Counted from the first letter of the stretch, positions 22,786-34,209 are shown. The stretch: 64,000 nucleotides of DNA from Orientallactaga sibirica (GCA_036365145.1 JAEOAD010000015.1:10471501-10535500); one strand, 5' to 3'. A program made the numbers and translations. The notes: a model not told the origin generated them from the letters alone.

Positions 22786-23207
22786 AAGTTTTTTTTAATT
22801 TGTTTATTTATTTATTTGCAAGCAGAGAGAGAGATAGAAGAGAGGCAGACAGAGGGAGAATGGGCACGCCAGGGCCTCTAGCCACTGCAAACGAACTCCA
22901 GATGCATGTGCCCCTTGTGCATCTAGCTTACGTGGGTCCTGGAGAATCGAACCAGGATCCTTTGGCTTCAAAGGCAAACGCCTTAACCACTAAGCCATTT
23001 CTCCAGCCTCCTTTTCTTTTTTAATACTTTTATTTATTTACAAGGCGAGGGGGAGAGAACGAAGAGGCTCACCAGGACCACTGCAAACAAACTCCAGATG
23101 CATGTGCCACTCTGTGCATCTGGCTTTACATAGGTACTGGGGAATCAAACCTGGGCCTTTAGGCTTTGCAAGTGAGTGCCTAAACTACTGAGCCATCGCT
23201 CCAGCCC
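22786..23207 (-). mobile_element. Two adjacent tRNA-derived SINEs
   Basis: The first, 22786-23009, is flanked by tccttttcttt on both sides. The second, 23016-23207, starts in that right-hand flank. Both are reversed and share 'actgcaaacgaactccag'-type cores. Confidence 0.92.
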
Positions 23208-23319
23208 TCTGTCCTGCTCCTTCCCGGGGCAAAGTCTATTCAGCAGGAGTGAGCCTCAGCTAATGCAAAGCCTGGGCCACAATGCAGAGGAGGAAGGGCT
23301 GAGGCCCGGCCTCTAGAAG

Positions 23320-23760
23320 ACAGGTCCTTTTATGTTCTCCCTATCACTACCTGACTTTAGGTCTCCCTGGTCTCTCACCTTGAACTCTCATCCTTTCCAA
23401 TGCTTCGTGGCTCCTCAGGACCTTTAACTAGGAAGTAAGTAGCCTGCGACGTCTTCCATCATCCAATCTCTGATGTCCTCCAGCCTTAGCACCCCAAACT
23501 CTACCACTCTCTATCATAGAGAGCTGCTTGCTTCCAAGCTTCAGGCCCTGTTCAATTTGACCCCAGCCCCTGCCTTTGTGACACACCATTTCTTCTAGCC
23601 TCCCATAGGCAATTCTGGAGACACTGCAAGGTCATTAGATATTCAATTTCTCTCCCATCATCCTGAGCGCCTTAAGTCACAGTGGTGCCTCTTTTGTGTC
23701 CTTCCACATCCAGAGCCAAGCATGGCCAAGCACAGGTTCCCAGAGAGCAGCTGACAGATG
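23320..23760 (+). mobile_element. L2-like LINE 3' fragment
   Basis: The sequence 'atgtcctccagccttagcac', a pyrimidine-rich run and a closing 'gccaagcacaggttcccag' follow the layout of the 3' end of mammalian L2. The copy is strongly diverged. Confidence 0.4.
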
Positions 23761-24488
23761 AGTAGGTCCAAGAGTTCAAGTCAAGCTATGTGGAGATGAT
23801 CATCTAAGCTTGCGGAATGGAAGGGTTGGACAAGCACACATCCCTAGGATCACAGGATGATGCTTTAAAGTGGAAGCCGGACTCTGGATCCTGGTGTCTC
23901 TGCCTAAAAAGAGTTTGCTCCCTTGACAAACATGACCACATGAAGCAGGCTCTGGTGTACTGGAAGTGTCTTGCCTGGGAGTGGGACTGTGGGACTGATT
24001 GAGGTGAATTCCAGGGACAACCAACTAGTAGTTTAGCTCCCCTCAGGTAGAGGCCAGCAAACCCGGGACAAAGTTTGGGAACAGGGCAGAGACAACCCAA
24101 TTAGTGACCAGGTAAAGGGTACTGATCCCAGGGAGGGCAACAGTTGAGGACAGGGTATGTCACCACCTGCTCCACTTTTGTAAAAGTGGGGAAGGGGTGG
24201 CAGACAGTAGTCAGAGAAAAGGTTATGGGATGTGAAGACCTTGGTTCTCCTGTTTACTCTAAAGCTTAGCTCTCAACCTGGCCTGTGATTTAAAGTCTCC
24301 ACAGCCCAATACCCAGGGCATGGGCAGAGCTGGTCCAATTGTTGGAAGACTCTGGGAGTCAATGAAGGATGTGGGGGAGGGGATCAGGAGTCCCTGGGGC
24401 AGGAGACTAGGAGTGGCGTGTGTAGTGACGTTTTTCATGGGCTTGTTTTTCAAGGTTACCAAATAAAATGTAGGTTAAATTGGCCTTT
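23761..24488. other. Unique non-coding DNA
   Basis: No recognised feature. Confidence 0.4.
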
Positions 24489-24864
24489 CAGTGGCTGATG
24501 AGATGGTTCAGGTAGTTAAATGCCTGTGCACAAGCATGAGGACCTGAGTTCAAATCCCCAGCACCATGTAGAAGCCATGTGTAGCAGCATACACTTGTAA
24601 TCCCAGCAATAGGGAAGTGGAGACAGAAGGATTCCTGGGGCTTTTGGCCAAGTAGTCTAGATGAGTCAATGAGCTCCAGGTCCAGTAAGAGACCCTGTCT
24701 CAAAAAATAAGGTGAGAGCTAGAGTGATGGCTTAGTGGTTAGGGCACTTGCCTGCGACCCAGGTTCGAGTCCCCAGTATCCACATAAGCCAGATGAACAA
24801 GGTGGCTCATGAGTCTGGAGTTTGTTTGTAGTGGCAGGAGGCCCTTGTGTGCCCATTCTCTCTA

Positions 24865-24910
<46 letters not shown>

Positions 24911-25059
24911 AAATCAGCCTCTCTCTGCCATATAAATAAATAAATAAAAGTGAGAGTGATTGACAAAGAGACCAAATGTTCACCTTTGGTCTAATGCATC
25001 TAAACATACACGTGTGCTCACTCACAACATGCAAACACACATACATGCATATTACATAT
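24489..25059 (+). mobile_element. B4-like SINE split by a tRNA-SINE
   Basis: The head and middle occupy 24489-24716 ('gaggacctgagttcaaatcc', 'agtaagagaccctgtctca'). The CA-rich tail resumes at 24951 after the nested SINE. Confidence 0.85.
24717..24950 (+). mobile_element. tRNA-derived SINE nested in a B4-like SINE
   Basis: It has the head 'gctagagtgatggcttagtg', a CT repeat, a long TA run and a TAAA-repeat tail. gtgagag flanks it on both sides. Confidence 0.93.
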
Positions 25060-25233
25060 AAAAAAATCTGACTTTCAAGGAGACCATGGCAAGATGGTGT
25101 CCCTGGATCAAGTGAAGGTCCTGGTGTTGGGAGACTCAGGTGTTGGGAAATATTCACTAGTCCATCTTTTATGCCAAAATCAAGTGCTGGGAAATCCATC
25201 ATGGACTGTGGGCTGCTCAGTGGATGTCAGAAG

Positions 25234-25449
25234 AGAGCAAGAGATAGAGATAGAGAGAGAGAAAAAATTGGCATGCCAAGGCTTCTGCCACTGCAATCAA
25301 ACTCCAGATGCTTGCGCCACCTAGTGGGCATGAGTGACCTTGGCTTGCCTCACCTTTGTGTGTCTGGCTAACGTGGAATCTGGAGAGTTGAACATGGGTC
25401 CTTAGGGTTCGCAGGCATGCCCTTTATCTGCTAAGCCATCTCTCTAGCC
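25234..25449 (-). mobile_element. tRNA-SINE lacking its A/T-rich tail, inside the RABL3 retrocopy
   Basis: The plus strand runs from the GA repeat to 'ctgctaagccatctctctag' in the usual reverse order. Unlike the other reverse copies, the T-rich stretch that should precede the GA repeat is absent and no target duplication is seen. The edge is therefore a splice or deletion junction rather than an insertion edge. The body includes the longer variant also seen at 56583. Confidence 0.85.
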
Positions 25450-25767
25450 CTGGCCTATTCCTTTCTTTTTATTAATCTTATGGGAGCTTGTTTTATGGAA
25501 CTTTAAGATTGTTGTAATTTCTTCCTTTGAATGCACAAGTGAAACTAACTACCTGTGGTTTGCTGCATGGGAAGTTTTTAAATAACATTAAAGAAAATAA
25601 GATTTGTGTCTCTGAAAGAATGTTTTCCATTTCAAGTGAACTGTCAAACAATTATTATTTTTCTGCCTTACTGTCTCTCAGTAAGACAACTGAACAACAC
25701 AACTATTACTGCAAAGCCTATAGAGATTTTTTTCAGCTTTCATTTCTGGTATAGATAATTTGTGGCT

Positions 25768-26138
25768 TTTTTTGTTTGTTTGTTTGGTTTTGGTTTTTTG
25801 AGGTAGGGTCTCACTCTAGCCCAGGCTGCCCTGGAATTTACTCTGTATTCTCAGGGTGGCCTCGAACTCACAGAGATCCTCCAGAATGCTGGGATTAAAG
25901 GCATGCGCCACCACACCTGGCTGTGGATTTTTTCTTGATCAGTTTTGCCTGAGGTCAATCAAAGACCAGTCTCTGGTCCCCCCCCCCGCCCCCAGAGGTA
26001 GGGTCTCACTCCAGCTCAGGCTGACCTGGAATTCACTATGTATTCTCAGGGTGACCTCAAACTCATGGCAATCCTCCTACCTCTGCCTCCCGAGTGCTGG
26101 GATGAAAGGCATGTGCCACCACGCCTGGCAGGTTTTTT

Positions 26139-26176
<38 letters not shown>

Positions 26177-26963
26177 CGAGGTAGGGTCTCATTGGCGTAG
26201 GCTGACCTGGAATTCACTATGTAGTCTTAGGGTGACCTCGAACTCATGGCAATCCTCCTACCTCTGCCTCCTGAGTGCTGGGATTAAAGGTATGCGCCAC
26301 CACGCCCGGCTTGCTTTTATCTTTGTAATGTCCATACTTTGCTTGGTTTCAATTTATTTATTTTTTCAAACTTCCTGAGATGAAGTTGCTTCATTTTTCT
26401 TTTTTATGGTTTTTCAAGGTAGGGTCTCACTCTAGCCCAGGCTGACCTAGAATTCACTATGTAGTCTCAGAGTGGCCTCAAACTCATGGTGATCCTCCTA
26501 CCTCTGCCTCCTGAGTGCCAGGGTTAAAGGCATGCTTGATTTTTTTTAGGCTTCCTTTTAGAGTTCGTTCTGCAGCTCCATCTAATCACAGTTATAGTTG
26601 CCTCATCATTCAGTCCAATATATCGTCTAATTTCCATTGTGATTTCTTCCTTGACTCATTTATTTGAAATGTGCTTCTTAATTTCCAAATATTTGACAAT
26701 GTTGATTATCTTTTAATTAATGATGTCTAGCCTACTTTCATTGTGCTTAGAGAAAAGATACTGTATGATTTCATCCTTTAAAATTGGTTGAGTTTTTTTT
26801 TTTCTTTTTTTGATTTTTCAGTTTTTCGAGGTAGAGTTTCACTCTAGCCCAGACTGACCTGGAATTCACTCTGTAGTTTCACGGTGGCCTGGAACTCATG
26901 GCAATCCTCCTATTTCTGCCTCCCAAGTGCTGGGATTAAAGGTGTGCACCACCATGCCTGGCT
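25768..26963 (-). mobile_element. Cluster of five B1 SINEs, all reversed
   Basis: Separate copies lie at about 25768-25923, 25994-26132, 26139-26311, 26404-26536 and 26798-26963. Each reads 'gaggtagggtctcact' to 'gccaccac' or a near variant. 26139-26176 is a long poly-T (the A tail of the third). The fourth lost its 5' end. Confidence 0.93.
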
Positions 26964-27210
26964 TGAGATTTTTTTTCATGTTCTTGTTTTATGGCCAGTT
27001 TTGATAAAATATTAATGTCCAGTCATAAAGAATTTATATATGCATATTCTGTAATTGTTGAGTACAATATTCTAAGTATGTCCATTAGGACATGCTTGTT
27101 AAGCATTTTATTTAATTCTCTATCACTGCTAGGTTGTTTTCTCCCCCTACCTGTTTAATCAGTTACTAAGGAATAGATACCAAATGTTACAAAAAAAAAT
27201 CTGACTTTCA

Positions 27211-28399
27211 GATAAATGATGTTTTTTTAGCCTAAGTATGTTCCATATATTGCATGGGACATGTGTAGACTAAAAACCAAAAAACGTATTTGTTGTTCAT
27301 CTGAAATTCAAACTTAGCTGGGTGTCCTGTGTTCTTTGCTTGCCCAAATTTGGCCATTTTGTTTAGGGGTCAGCAGGCTCTGAGAAGCAGAGTAGCCTGC
27401 AGCTCCAATTCCAGTAAAGAGGTTCTAAAACAAACCAGTCCCTGGCAGCTCATACTGAAAAAACAAAATGCATAACTTCCTGAGAACACGGTATTGTCTG
27501 AAGGTGGAAGTGTGCGATTTTGAAGGAAAAAACAAAGTTTTCTTCTAAGGAAGGGTGAGTCATGGTCAAGCTGAGCATGTTTCTTTGGCTTTTGGGATGA
27601 GGGCCACCATCAGCAGCACCGACCGGGCCACTCTGGCCCCCAGCCTTACTGCTACCTGGTATGGGCCTCTGACCCTAGTGACCCAGGGCATCCCCGCCCA
27701 CAAGTGCTTCAAGTCAAAAGCCAGACAGGTTTCTTTGTTCCTTCTTTGTCCCTTTGTTTATCTTTTACAGATGATTGTTTTTAATCTTCATACATCACTT
27801 TATGACTGATATTAAATATCGCTGCTTCATAAAAAAGGAAAACTCAGCATTCAAACAACTAAGTAATTCAATAGCTCAGTATGATGCATCCAATTTTGCT
27901 ATAAAGCAAAAATACTCAAATAAAGCGCCACACTGGGCCAAGCTTTAGAATAGACAATTGGGAAGGTCCCTGGGGCCAAGGAGCAGCTCTGAGTCAGAGG
28001 GGAGAGAGGGCTGGCCCCAGCCCTGAGCTGGGGATTCTGAGAGGGGACAGCCACCTTGGCCTGCCAGCTCTTCATCAAGTGGGAGTTCCCTACGAGAGCT
28101 GCTGTCTTGTGTTTTCCACCCTGGCCCCCACCCAGCCCAGCTCTTTTGAAGGAGCTGCTGCACAGGACCGGCAGAGGTGCCTGAGCCCTGGCTAGGCCAG
28201 AAGCCCTACTCAGGTTTCTGCCTCCTTCCTTGCCTCATACTCTAGTCTCTGCACAGTAACAGAAAATTCAAGTAAAACTTCTAAGTCTGCTGCTGTCACT
28301 GTGCTGCTAACCTCACAGGAATTCATCATTTAGCCTGAAGTTAGTGCTCGCCATCCCTTCTCATTCACCTGACTTTGGCTCCTAGGGGCCTGTCCTTGC
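27211..28399. other. Unique non-coding DNA
   Basis: No repeat is recognised. The 84-codon frame at 27555-27809 has no known domain. The last part (27960-28200) is GC-richer but not CpG-rich. Confidence 0.4.
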
Positions 28400-28615
28400 T
28401 GACTCCGCTGGTCTTGTCATGTCCTCAACCAGCAAAGCTTTTGCACCTGCGTCCCTCCTTTCTCGAATGCTCTTCTCTTGAGAGGCACAAAGCTCACATC
28501 CTACTGCCCTCAAGTAGCCACTCAAAGGCCTTTCTCTGGCAGCGGGACGTTTTCTCAGCATTCCTCCCTCCCGTGTTTGCTTATCTTCTGTCTCTCGCTA
28601 GGATGAGATTCTTAC
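28400..28615 (+). mobile_element. L2-like LINE 3' fragment
   Basis: The blocks 'agcttttgcacctgcgtccc', 'ctcgaatgctcttctc' and 'gtctctcgctaggatgagat' match the order of the L2 3' consensus. Confidence 0.5.
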
Positions 28616-28624
28616 TGGGGCGGA

Positions 28625-29255
28625 ATGAGTCAGGTAGCTATATTATTAGGTAACCAGTCAGGAGAGGGCCCAAAGAGAGAACACTGCCTGCCTGCTTCAG
28701 CAGAACCAGAGTTCAGCTTCTGCTCCAGCCTATCCAATCAGCTCTCTCTCCTCCTACTCAGGTGTGCTGACCTCTTCCCGAGCCAGTCCCTTGAGTCCAG
28801 ACCAATCAGCTCTTTTTCTCCTTGGCCTGAAGATAAGGCCCACCACAATAAGATTATAAATAAATGCTTACCAGGTGGGCAATCTTTTTTGGCTGTTCAC
28901 CGCTCTTGAAGTTCCAGGTCCCTGCTCCAGTAAGCAGGTAAGCGTCCTGCTGGGCTGAGACGAGGGGAGTAGGGAACCTCTACTCTCACGTGGGCTCCCT
29001 ACCCCCTCCTGCCTTCCACTTGGCAGGAGCTCTCTGTACTTTTTCCTTTTTTCTTTTCTTAATCTAATGAAGTCTAAGTCTTACCCTCTGGTCTATGGGT
29101 TTATTTATTCATTTATTCTTTGGTTTTTCAAGATACATGCACCACCTTGTACATCTGGCTTACATGGGTCCTGGGGATTCGATCCCATGTCCTTTGGCTT
29201 TGCAGGCAAGTGCCTTAACCGCTAAGCCATCTCTCCAACCCTGGCCTATGTTTTT
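28625..29255 (+). mobile_element. Retroviral-type LTR, split by a SINE
   Basis: There are two CCAATCAG boxes (about 28733 and 28801), a TATA-like 'attataaataaatgc' (28853) and a U5-like 'ccctctggtctatgggt' at 29085-29100. Repeated CCAAT boxes suit a class I (gamma-like) LTR. The ends are approximate. Confidence 0.5.
29100..29241 (-). mobile_element. tRNA-derived SINE, internally deleted
   Basis: It keeps the T-rich end and the tRNA-like head (accgctaagccatctctcca). The GA repeat and part of the body are missing. Confidence 0.88.
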
Positions 29256-29302
29256 TAATTCTTTATTCATAAGACTCTAAATTTATTGGTGCATTGGTAT
29301 AT

Positions 29303-29927
29303 TGTTGTATTGGTAGGGAACCCCAAAACTTCCTTTACAATACTCATGGATTAGGAGCAAAGGAACTTTTTCCTGATAGGCAGTTAGCCAGGGCCTGGCC
29401 CAAAGAAACATGGATGCTACCATGCCATTCCTTGTGGGACTAAAACTTGTGTCTGATTCAGCCTCATCCAAGATGGTTATAAGCAACAACCACCTAATCC
29501 TTCCTAGGCAATAGCAACAGCTTCTTGTTTCTTCCCCAATTTCAGGGCTTAGCATTTGTGGGCTGGCCATTCCTGAATCAGCATTCCCCATGAGCCTACC
29601 AGCCAATCAGGTTCCTTCCTATGCCCCTGAGCCTGACTCATATAAATGGACTGGAGACAGGTATGTGAGCCCCTTCCTCCAGGGGCTTCTGAGATGTCTA
29701 TTCCCCACGTGAGGGAGCTTCTCCCCTGGTCTCGTGCAAGTTGCCTTTCCTGCACTCATGTTTTCACACTATCACTAATAAGTTCTCCTAACTTACCCTT
29801 CTCTGCATCTACATTTTTCAATTCTTTGATAACTTGGACAAATACTGAAAGTTGGGGTTTATGAGCCTGAGGTCTCCTGCATGGTTATAGAGATCTAATC
29901 TCCCAGAGTTCCATCCCCACATCAATA
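29303..29927 (+). mobile_element. Retroviral-type LTR
   Basis: It opens TGTTGTATTGG, and has CCAATCAG (29602), TATA 'catataaatgg' (29639) and a U5-like region ending about 'ccatccccaca' (29924). No target duplication is found. Confidence 0.5.
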
Positions 29928-30689
29928 CTGTTTGTGGCTGTTAGTTGGGAAATCCAGCAAGAGGGAGGCGCCCAGAGGCATGGGCCAGTGGAGCCTAGTG
30001 CAGATGTGGTGGATTGACTGTTCAAGCGAATGACTGGGAGTCTTTGTGGCTTGTCGGCTGAGAGACAAAATGTGAAGTGAGGGAGGTATCCATCTTCAAG
30101 ACAGAACTCAGACTCTCAGAGGCCTGTCTGAGTGAGTAAACATCAGCTCTAACACACTTCTTCTCTTTCCTGAAGTAGTTTCAAAATTGGAGTAAATCCA
30201 CTGGCATGCAAGGGATCTGAGAGGTCCCAAGGAGGAGTGGAGCCCAGCCACCACTCAGGGACTGGGGCAAAAGGAAGGGCTGCAGGTCAGGGAGTAACCT
30301 TTCTATGCTGGGGTCAGACTTTCTAGCACAAAGGCAGTCTCTCCTCTGTCTGCAGGAACCCAGGGGCTGTCTGGCCCCACAACATTCCAGGCATTCTTTG
30401 GGGTCCTGGAGACTGATGGCAGAGTCCAGCAGGGCTTTGAGGGAGGAAGCATCTGAGTGACCACAGACCCCTTTGTTTGGCTGCCAGCACCACACATCTT
30501 CTTCCTGTCTGTCTGACTGACCAGCTGGGGCCAAAATGGGGGTGAGGACAGGGGTCCCTGGGGCCATGCCTTCCTGTGGCTCTGCAGGCACAGAATCCTC
30601 TCACTCTGAGGTTCAGGACAAGGCTGGCAGTCCCTAAACTTCTGCCTCTCATTTCAGAAGCAGCACATTAAATAGGATGTGACTTGGCC
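29928..30689. other. Unique non-coding DNA
   Basis: No repeat is recognised. The frames on the minus strand (30181-30652) overlap each other and carry no domain. Confidence 0.4.
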
Positions 30690-31147
30690 TGTGAAAGAAT
30701 CTTGAACCCAGAGTCACCCAAGTGGGTGTGAATCCCACTTGCAAAGGATTTAAATTTATCTACTTGTCTTGGCAGGAGCAAAGATATTCTAGAGAGACAG
30801 ACACTTATGGCCCTCCCTTTGCTCATCAGACTGTTGAAACAGTGGTCCCAAGGAACTGGAATTTCTCCAGACAAGGAACTTGTCTCCCAGGAAGAGATTC
30901 CACACCGCTGACAACTTGTCAGACTACCCTGAAGTACTGACTAGAGAGCCGAGACTATGATGATGGACAGGACCACACCTTGACCAGGGCTGTTTAGCCA
31001 TGCATACTTCTTGTCCTCTATTTAAACCTGAACTTCATGTCAAGACCCTGAAGATGGACTTGGGGCGTCACAGGACCTCTATATGTGTTCCTCTTTGCAA
31101 TGTTGCCACATTGAATACATTTCCTTTCTCTACTTTTCGTTATTTCA
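30690..31147 (+). mobile_element. Probable LTR 3' portion, cut by the next LTR
   Basis: The end 'gaatacatttcctttctcta' with 'cttttcgttatttca' has the form of a class I LTR R/U5. It stops exactly where the opposite LTR begins (31148). Confidence 0.4.
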
Positions 31148-31877
31148 TGTTGTAATAGGGTGCTTGGGGTCCAGGGAATCCTTGAACCCTAAACCCTAGG
31201 TTTGTTTCTAATTTTAATCAGAGTTGAATAAAAAGATAGAAGGATAATTATTAAATTATCATATTTATTGAGGGAAGTACATAGTCAAGGAAAGGCACCC
31301 ACATGGCTAGAGATCCCATGTGGAGGGCCTGGGAAAACTGGGGCGGGGCGGGACAGGGGAGAGAGAAAGTGTAAAAAGCTCCTGCCATGTGGGGAGCTGG
31401 AGGGGACAAAGAGCCCATGTGGAGAGTAAGGGCTAGGGGCTCTCCCCTCAGCTCAGCCCCACTGGGCCTGGGCCAAGGCCAGGAAAAGCCAAGGAAAAAC
31501 TCACCCACAGCTGAAAGTTCCCAAGCGGTCAAACAGCTGCAAAAGCCTGCCCTCCCCTTGCAAAAGTGTTTATGACCGTATAGTGGTGGGCTGTCTTCCA
31601 GCTTAGGTGAACCAAAGGGAAAAGGTTGGGGCTAGGAGCTGTCTCAGGAAGAGGTTAGCCCTGACATCAGCATCCTAGGGCTGAACTTGACCAACTACAA
31701 TGTTTAAATCCTATGAAAGACCTCCTCTCAGGAGGGATCCAGGTTGTTTGTAGAAAAACAGGTCTAGAGAACTAGGCAAGAGATAAGTCAGATCATCTTT
31801 GATTTCTACCAAGTGCAGACTTTCCTATCATTTTTACTTTCAGGGGTCCAGTCGCCCTAACTGCCTGCTCCCTCTCA
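31148..31877 (-). mobile_element. Retroviral-type LTR on the minus strand
   Basis: It starts TGTTGTAATAGGG on the plus strand. On the minus strand an AATAAA (complement of 31262-31269) and a GC-rich promoter-like stretch (31340-31360) lie in the right order. The right edge is uncertain. Confidence 0.45.
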
Positions 31878-32017
31878 ATGTCTCTTTAATTTGTGTATTG
31901 TAGGCAGATAGTTGAGGCTAGTTTTTCAGGGCAGCCAGGGCCCAGGCTTGTTCCCTAAAAACCCCCATAACACTAATAGTGATATTAATTCTTCAAACCT
32001 CACTCTTTTTGTTCCTC

Positions 32018-32058
32018 TCTCTCCTCTCTCTCTCATCTCTCTCTCTGTCTCTGTCTCT

Positions 32059-32106
<48 letters not shown>

Positions 32107-32702
32107 ATCCGCCCATGCAGAGGTCAGAGGACAGTCTAAAGGGTCAGCCCTTTGAGGCAGGGTCTCTTGTTCACCACTGCATTCCAGGTTAGTCCGCTGT
32201 CTCTGCCACCCTTCTCACTGTGGGCAGGCTGGGGTTACAGAACCTAACATTATGATGTCTGCCTATTATGTGAGTTCTGGGGAATCCAAATTCAGGTTCT
32301 CAGGCTTGCATGGTGTGGTGGTTTGATTCAGGTGTCCCCCATAAACTTAAGTGTTCTGAATGCTAGGTTCCCAGATGATGGAGATTTGGGAATTAGTGCC
32401 TCCCGGAGGCAGAGTATTGTTGGGGCAGGCTTGTGAATGTTATAGCCAGCTCCCCCTTGCTAGTGTTTGGAACACTCTCCTGTTGCTATGGTTCACCTTA
32501 TGTTGGCCAGGGGTGATGTCCATACTCTGCTCGTGCCATCGTTTTCCCTGCCATCATGGAGCTTCCCTCTTGAGCCTATAACCCAAAATAAACTTCTTTT
32601 TTCCCCCACAAGCTGCTCCTGGTTGGGTGATTTCTACCAGCAATATGAACCTGACTGCAACACATGGCAAGCACTTAATCTACTGAGCCATCTCTTCAGG
32701 CC
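32018..32702 (-). mobile_element. B4-like SINE with (CT)n(GT)n lead, split by a MaLR LTR
   Basis: The CT/GT run at 32018-32104 leads into a reverse B4 body (32105-32313). The tRNA-like head 'agcacttaatctactgagcc' resumes at 32668. Confidence 0.8.
32314..32662 (+). mobile_element. MaLR-type solo LTR (type A), intact
   Basis: It runs TGTGGTGGTTTGATTCAGG ... GACTGCAACA, 349 bp, with a late AAAATAAAC signal. A perfect 5 bp target duplication, catgg, lies at 32309-32313 and 32663-32667. It sits inside a B4-like SINE. This is the best plus-strand reference copy of the family also found at 717, 61179 and 63086. Confidence 0.92.
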
Positions 32703-32751
32703 ACAACCTTACTTTTTATCATGTGTAAAATTGGCTTGAAATGCTAACCAG

Positions 32752-32905
32752 GTCAGGCGTGGTGGTGCATGTCTTTAATCCCAGCGCTCTACTCAGAAGG
32801 CAGAGGTATGAGGATCGTGTGAGTCTGAGGTCACCCTGAGACTTCATAGTGAATTCCAGGTCATCCTGGGCTAGAGCGAGACACTACCTCAGGGGGAAAA
32901 AAAAA
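32752..32905 (+). mobile_element. B1 SINE
   Basis: Full B1 flanked by taaccag on both sides. Confidence 0.93.
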
Positions 32906-33280
32906 GTTAACCAGATCACATGATTGAGAGAGTAGATGAATATACAAGATGGGTCCCTGTCCCCTCCACATGCCTGGCATAAGAAGGCACCCAGACTCAC
33001 AAATCCCACATTGTCAGAAAATTCCAAATTCTTCTTAGCCCCTGGCTTCAATGGCTCACAAGGGGGAGGGGCAGCAAGACCATACCTGGGAAGCACAGGA
33101 CACCTGAGACAAGGCCCACAGACCCATACCTAGCTAGATGGGACCACAGCCAAGGTGCTGGCATCCCAGAGAAAGTGACCATTTCTGTTTGTGTTCCTGA
33201 ACCAAAGAGCTGGGAGCATGGGCACTGGGCAGAATCAAAGATGAGAACTGGAGGGTGAGCCCCTCCCACCTTGGGTCCAC

Positions 33281-33328
33281 TAGAGGCCAGACCAGGAAGC
33301 AGGTTAGAGGCCAGACCAGGAAGCAGGA
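33281..33328. repeat. 24 bp unit repeated twice
   Basis: tagaggccagaccaggaag plus caggt/cagga occurs at 33281-33304 and 33305-33328. Confidence 0.9.
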
Positions 33329-33384
33329 TGCCAGGCCCTGTTTGTGGTTCTCTTAGCTGTACCATGTTCAGGTGTGTGTGTGGG

Positions 33385-33925
33385 GGGGTACTTGGGAAGT
33401 TGCCAAAGAAGCAGTTTCCACTCCCCTGCAGGGAGAATCAGTTGGAGTTGAGACAGTTAAGTGGTGACAGGGCCCCAAAATTAAAAGTGAGGAATGTTCT
33501 TGAGCCTGTAGGGTGAGAATCTAGGCTATCCTTATCTCCTTCCTCCTAAAGGAGATCTTGTAGTCTCCATTTGCAGAGGTCAGGAACATAAGGGAACAAA
33601 CTGCTTTCCCCTTATCTCTTTCTTTCCTAGATGAGAAAATGAAGAGATGAGATCACTCTCTTTCCTGAATCCTAGTGGCACCTAGACATCTGGAGTCTGC
33701 GCCAGACTGACCAGTTCAGCCCCACCCTGTAAACTCCCATAAAAGACCCAATCTAGGTGTCTAAGGGGGTCTTCCCATTTTCTGGGAAACCCTTCTTTTG
33801 GCAGGAGTGTATGCTTTTCTTCTCCTAAGCTCTATAAGCTCTATAATAAAACATTTCTAAAGCTTGTCCTCTGGTCTGTGGGTGTCATTTGTTGAAATTT
33901 GTAAGACAAGAACCCAGAAAGCCAC
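33385..33925 (+). mobile_element. Retroviral-type LTR
   Basis: A TATA-like 'cccataaaagaccc' (33739), polyadenylation signal 'ataataaaacat' (33841) and U5-like 'ctctggtctgtgggtgtcat' lie in LTR order. The U5 is similar to that at 29085. The ends are approximate. Confidence 0.55.
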
Positions 33926-34209
33926 TAATTCAGTGGAAGCTCTGTGTGACTGTGAGTGTCCAACACCCTAGCCCCTGAGTTATGCACACAAGATCTAAGA
34001 AAGGCTCTGTCATACTCAGTTTCTGCATCATATAGAACTTGTGGTCAGTGGGAGATGAGGCAGAGCTAGTGACTATGTTTAGAAGCTGAGTGGGTCCCAG
34101 GGTAAAAGGTCACATCCAGCTTTGAGACCTCTGAGTTCCCATCGGGCAGTGGGAGCCTGTGTCTAGATTGAGACGTTGGGTGAGTTCTGGGAGCCCCTTC
34201 TTCACTAGT

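Larger units (their letters stand above)
25060..27210 (+). pseudogene. Rabl3: RABL3 processed pseudogene (3'-truncated coding part), flanked by target duplications
   Basis: From ATG at 25094 the frame reads [20 protein letters not shown] and on to SVDVR (25231). This is the N-terminus of RABL3, a small Rab-like GTPase of about 236 residues. The P-loop is kept (GDSGVGK), but the Ser/Thr after Lys is Tyr, which would spoil Mg/nucleotide binding. Only 46 codons remain. The sequence then passes into an antisense SINE at 25232-25449 and non-coding DNA holding five B1s. An 18 bp direct repeat, aaaaaaatctgactttca, stands before the piece (25060-25077) and again at 27193-27210, where it follows and includes the A run at 27191. 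AATAGA lies at 27172. This is the mark of an L1-mediated cDNA insertion. I infer that everything between the repeats came in as one RNA copy plus later SINEs. The lost exons suggest an aberrant transcript. It is not functional. Confidence 0.8.

Noticed and set aside
27555..27809. 84-codon frame downstream of the RABL3 retrocopy
   Set aside because: No family features, and it lies outside the target duplications.
31180..31200. Telomere-like ccctaaaccct
   Set aside because: Only about two units; lies in an LTR-like end and is expected by chance.
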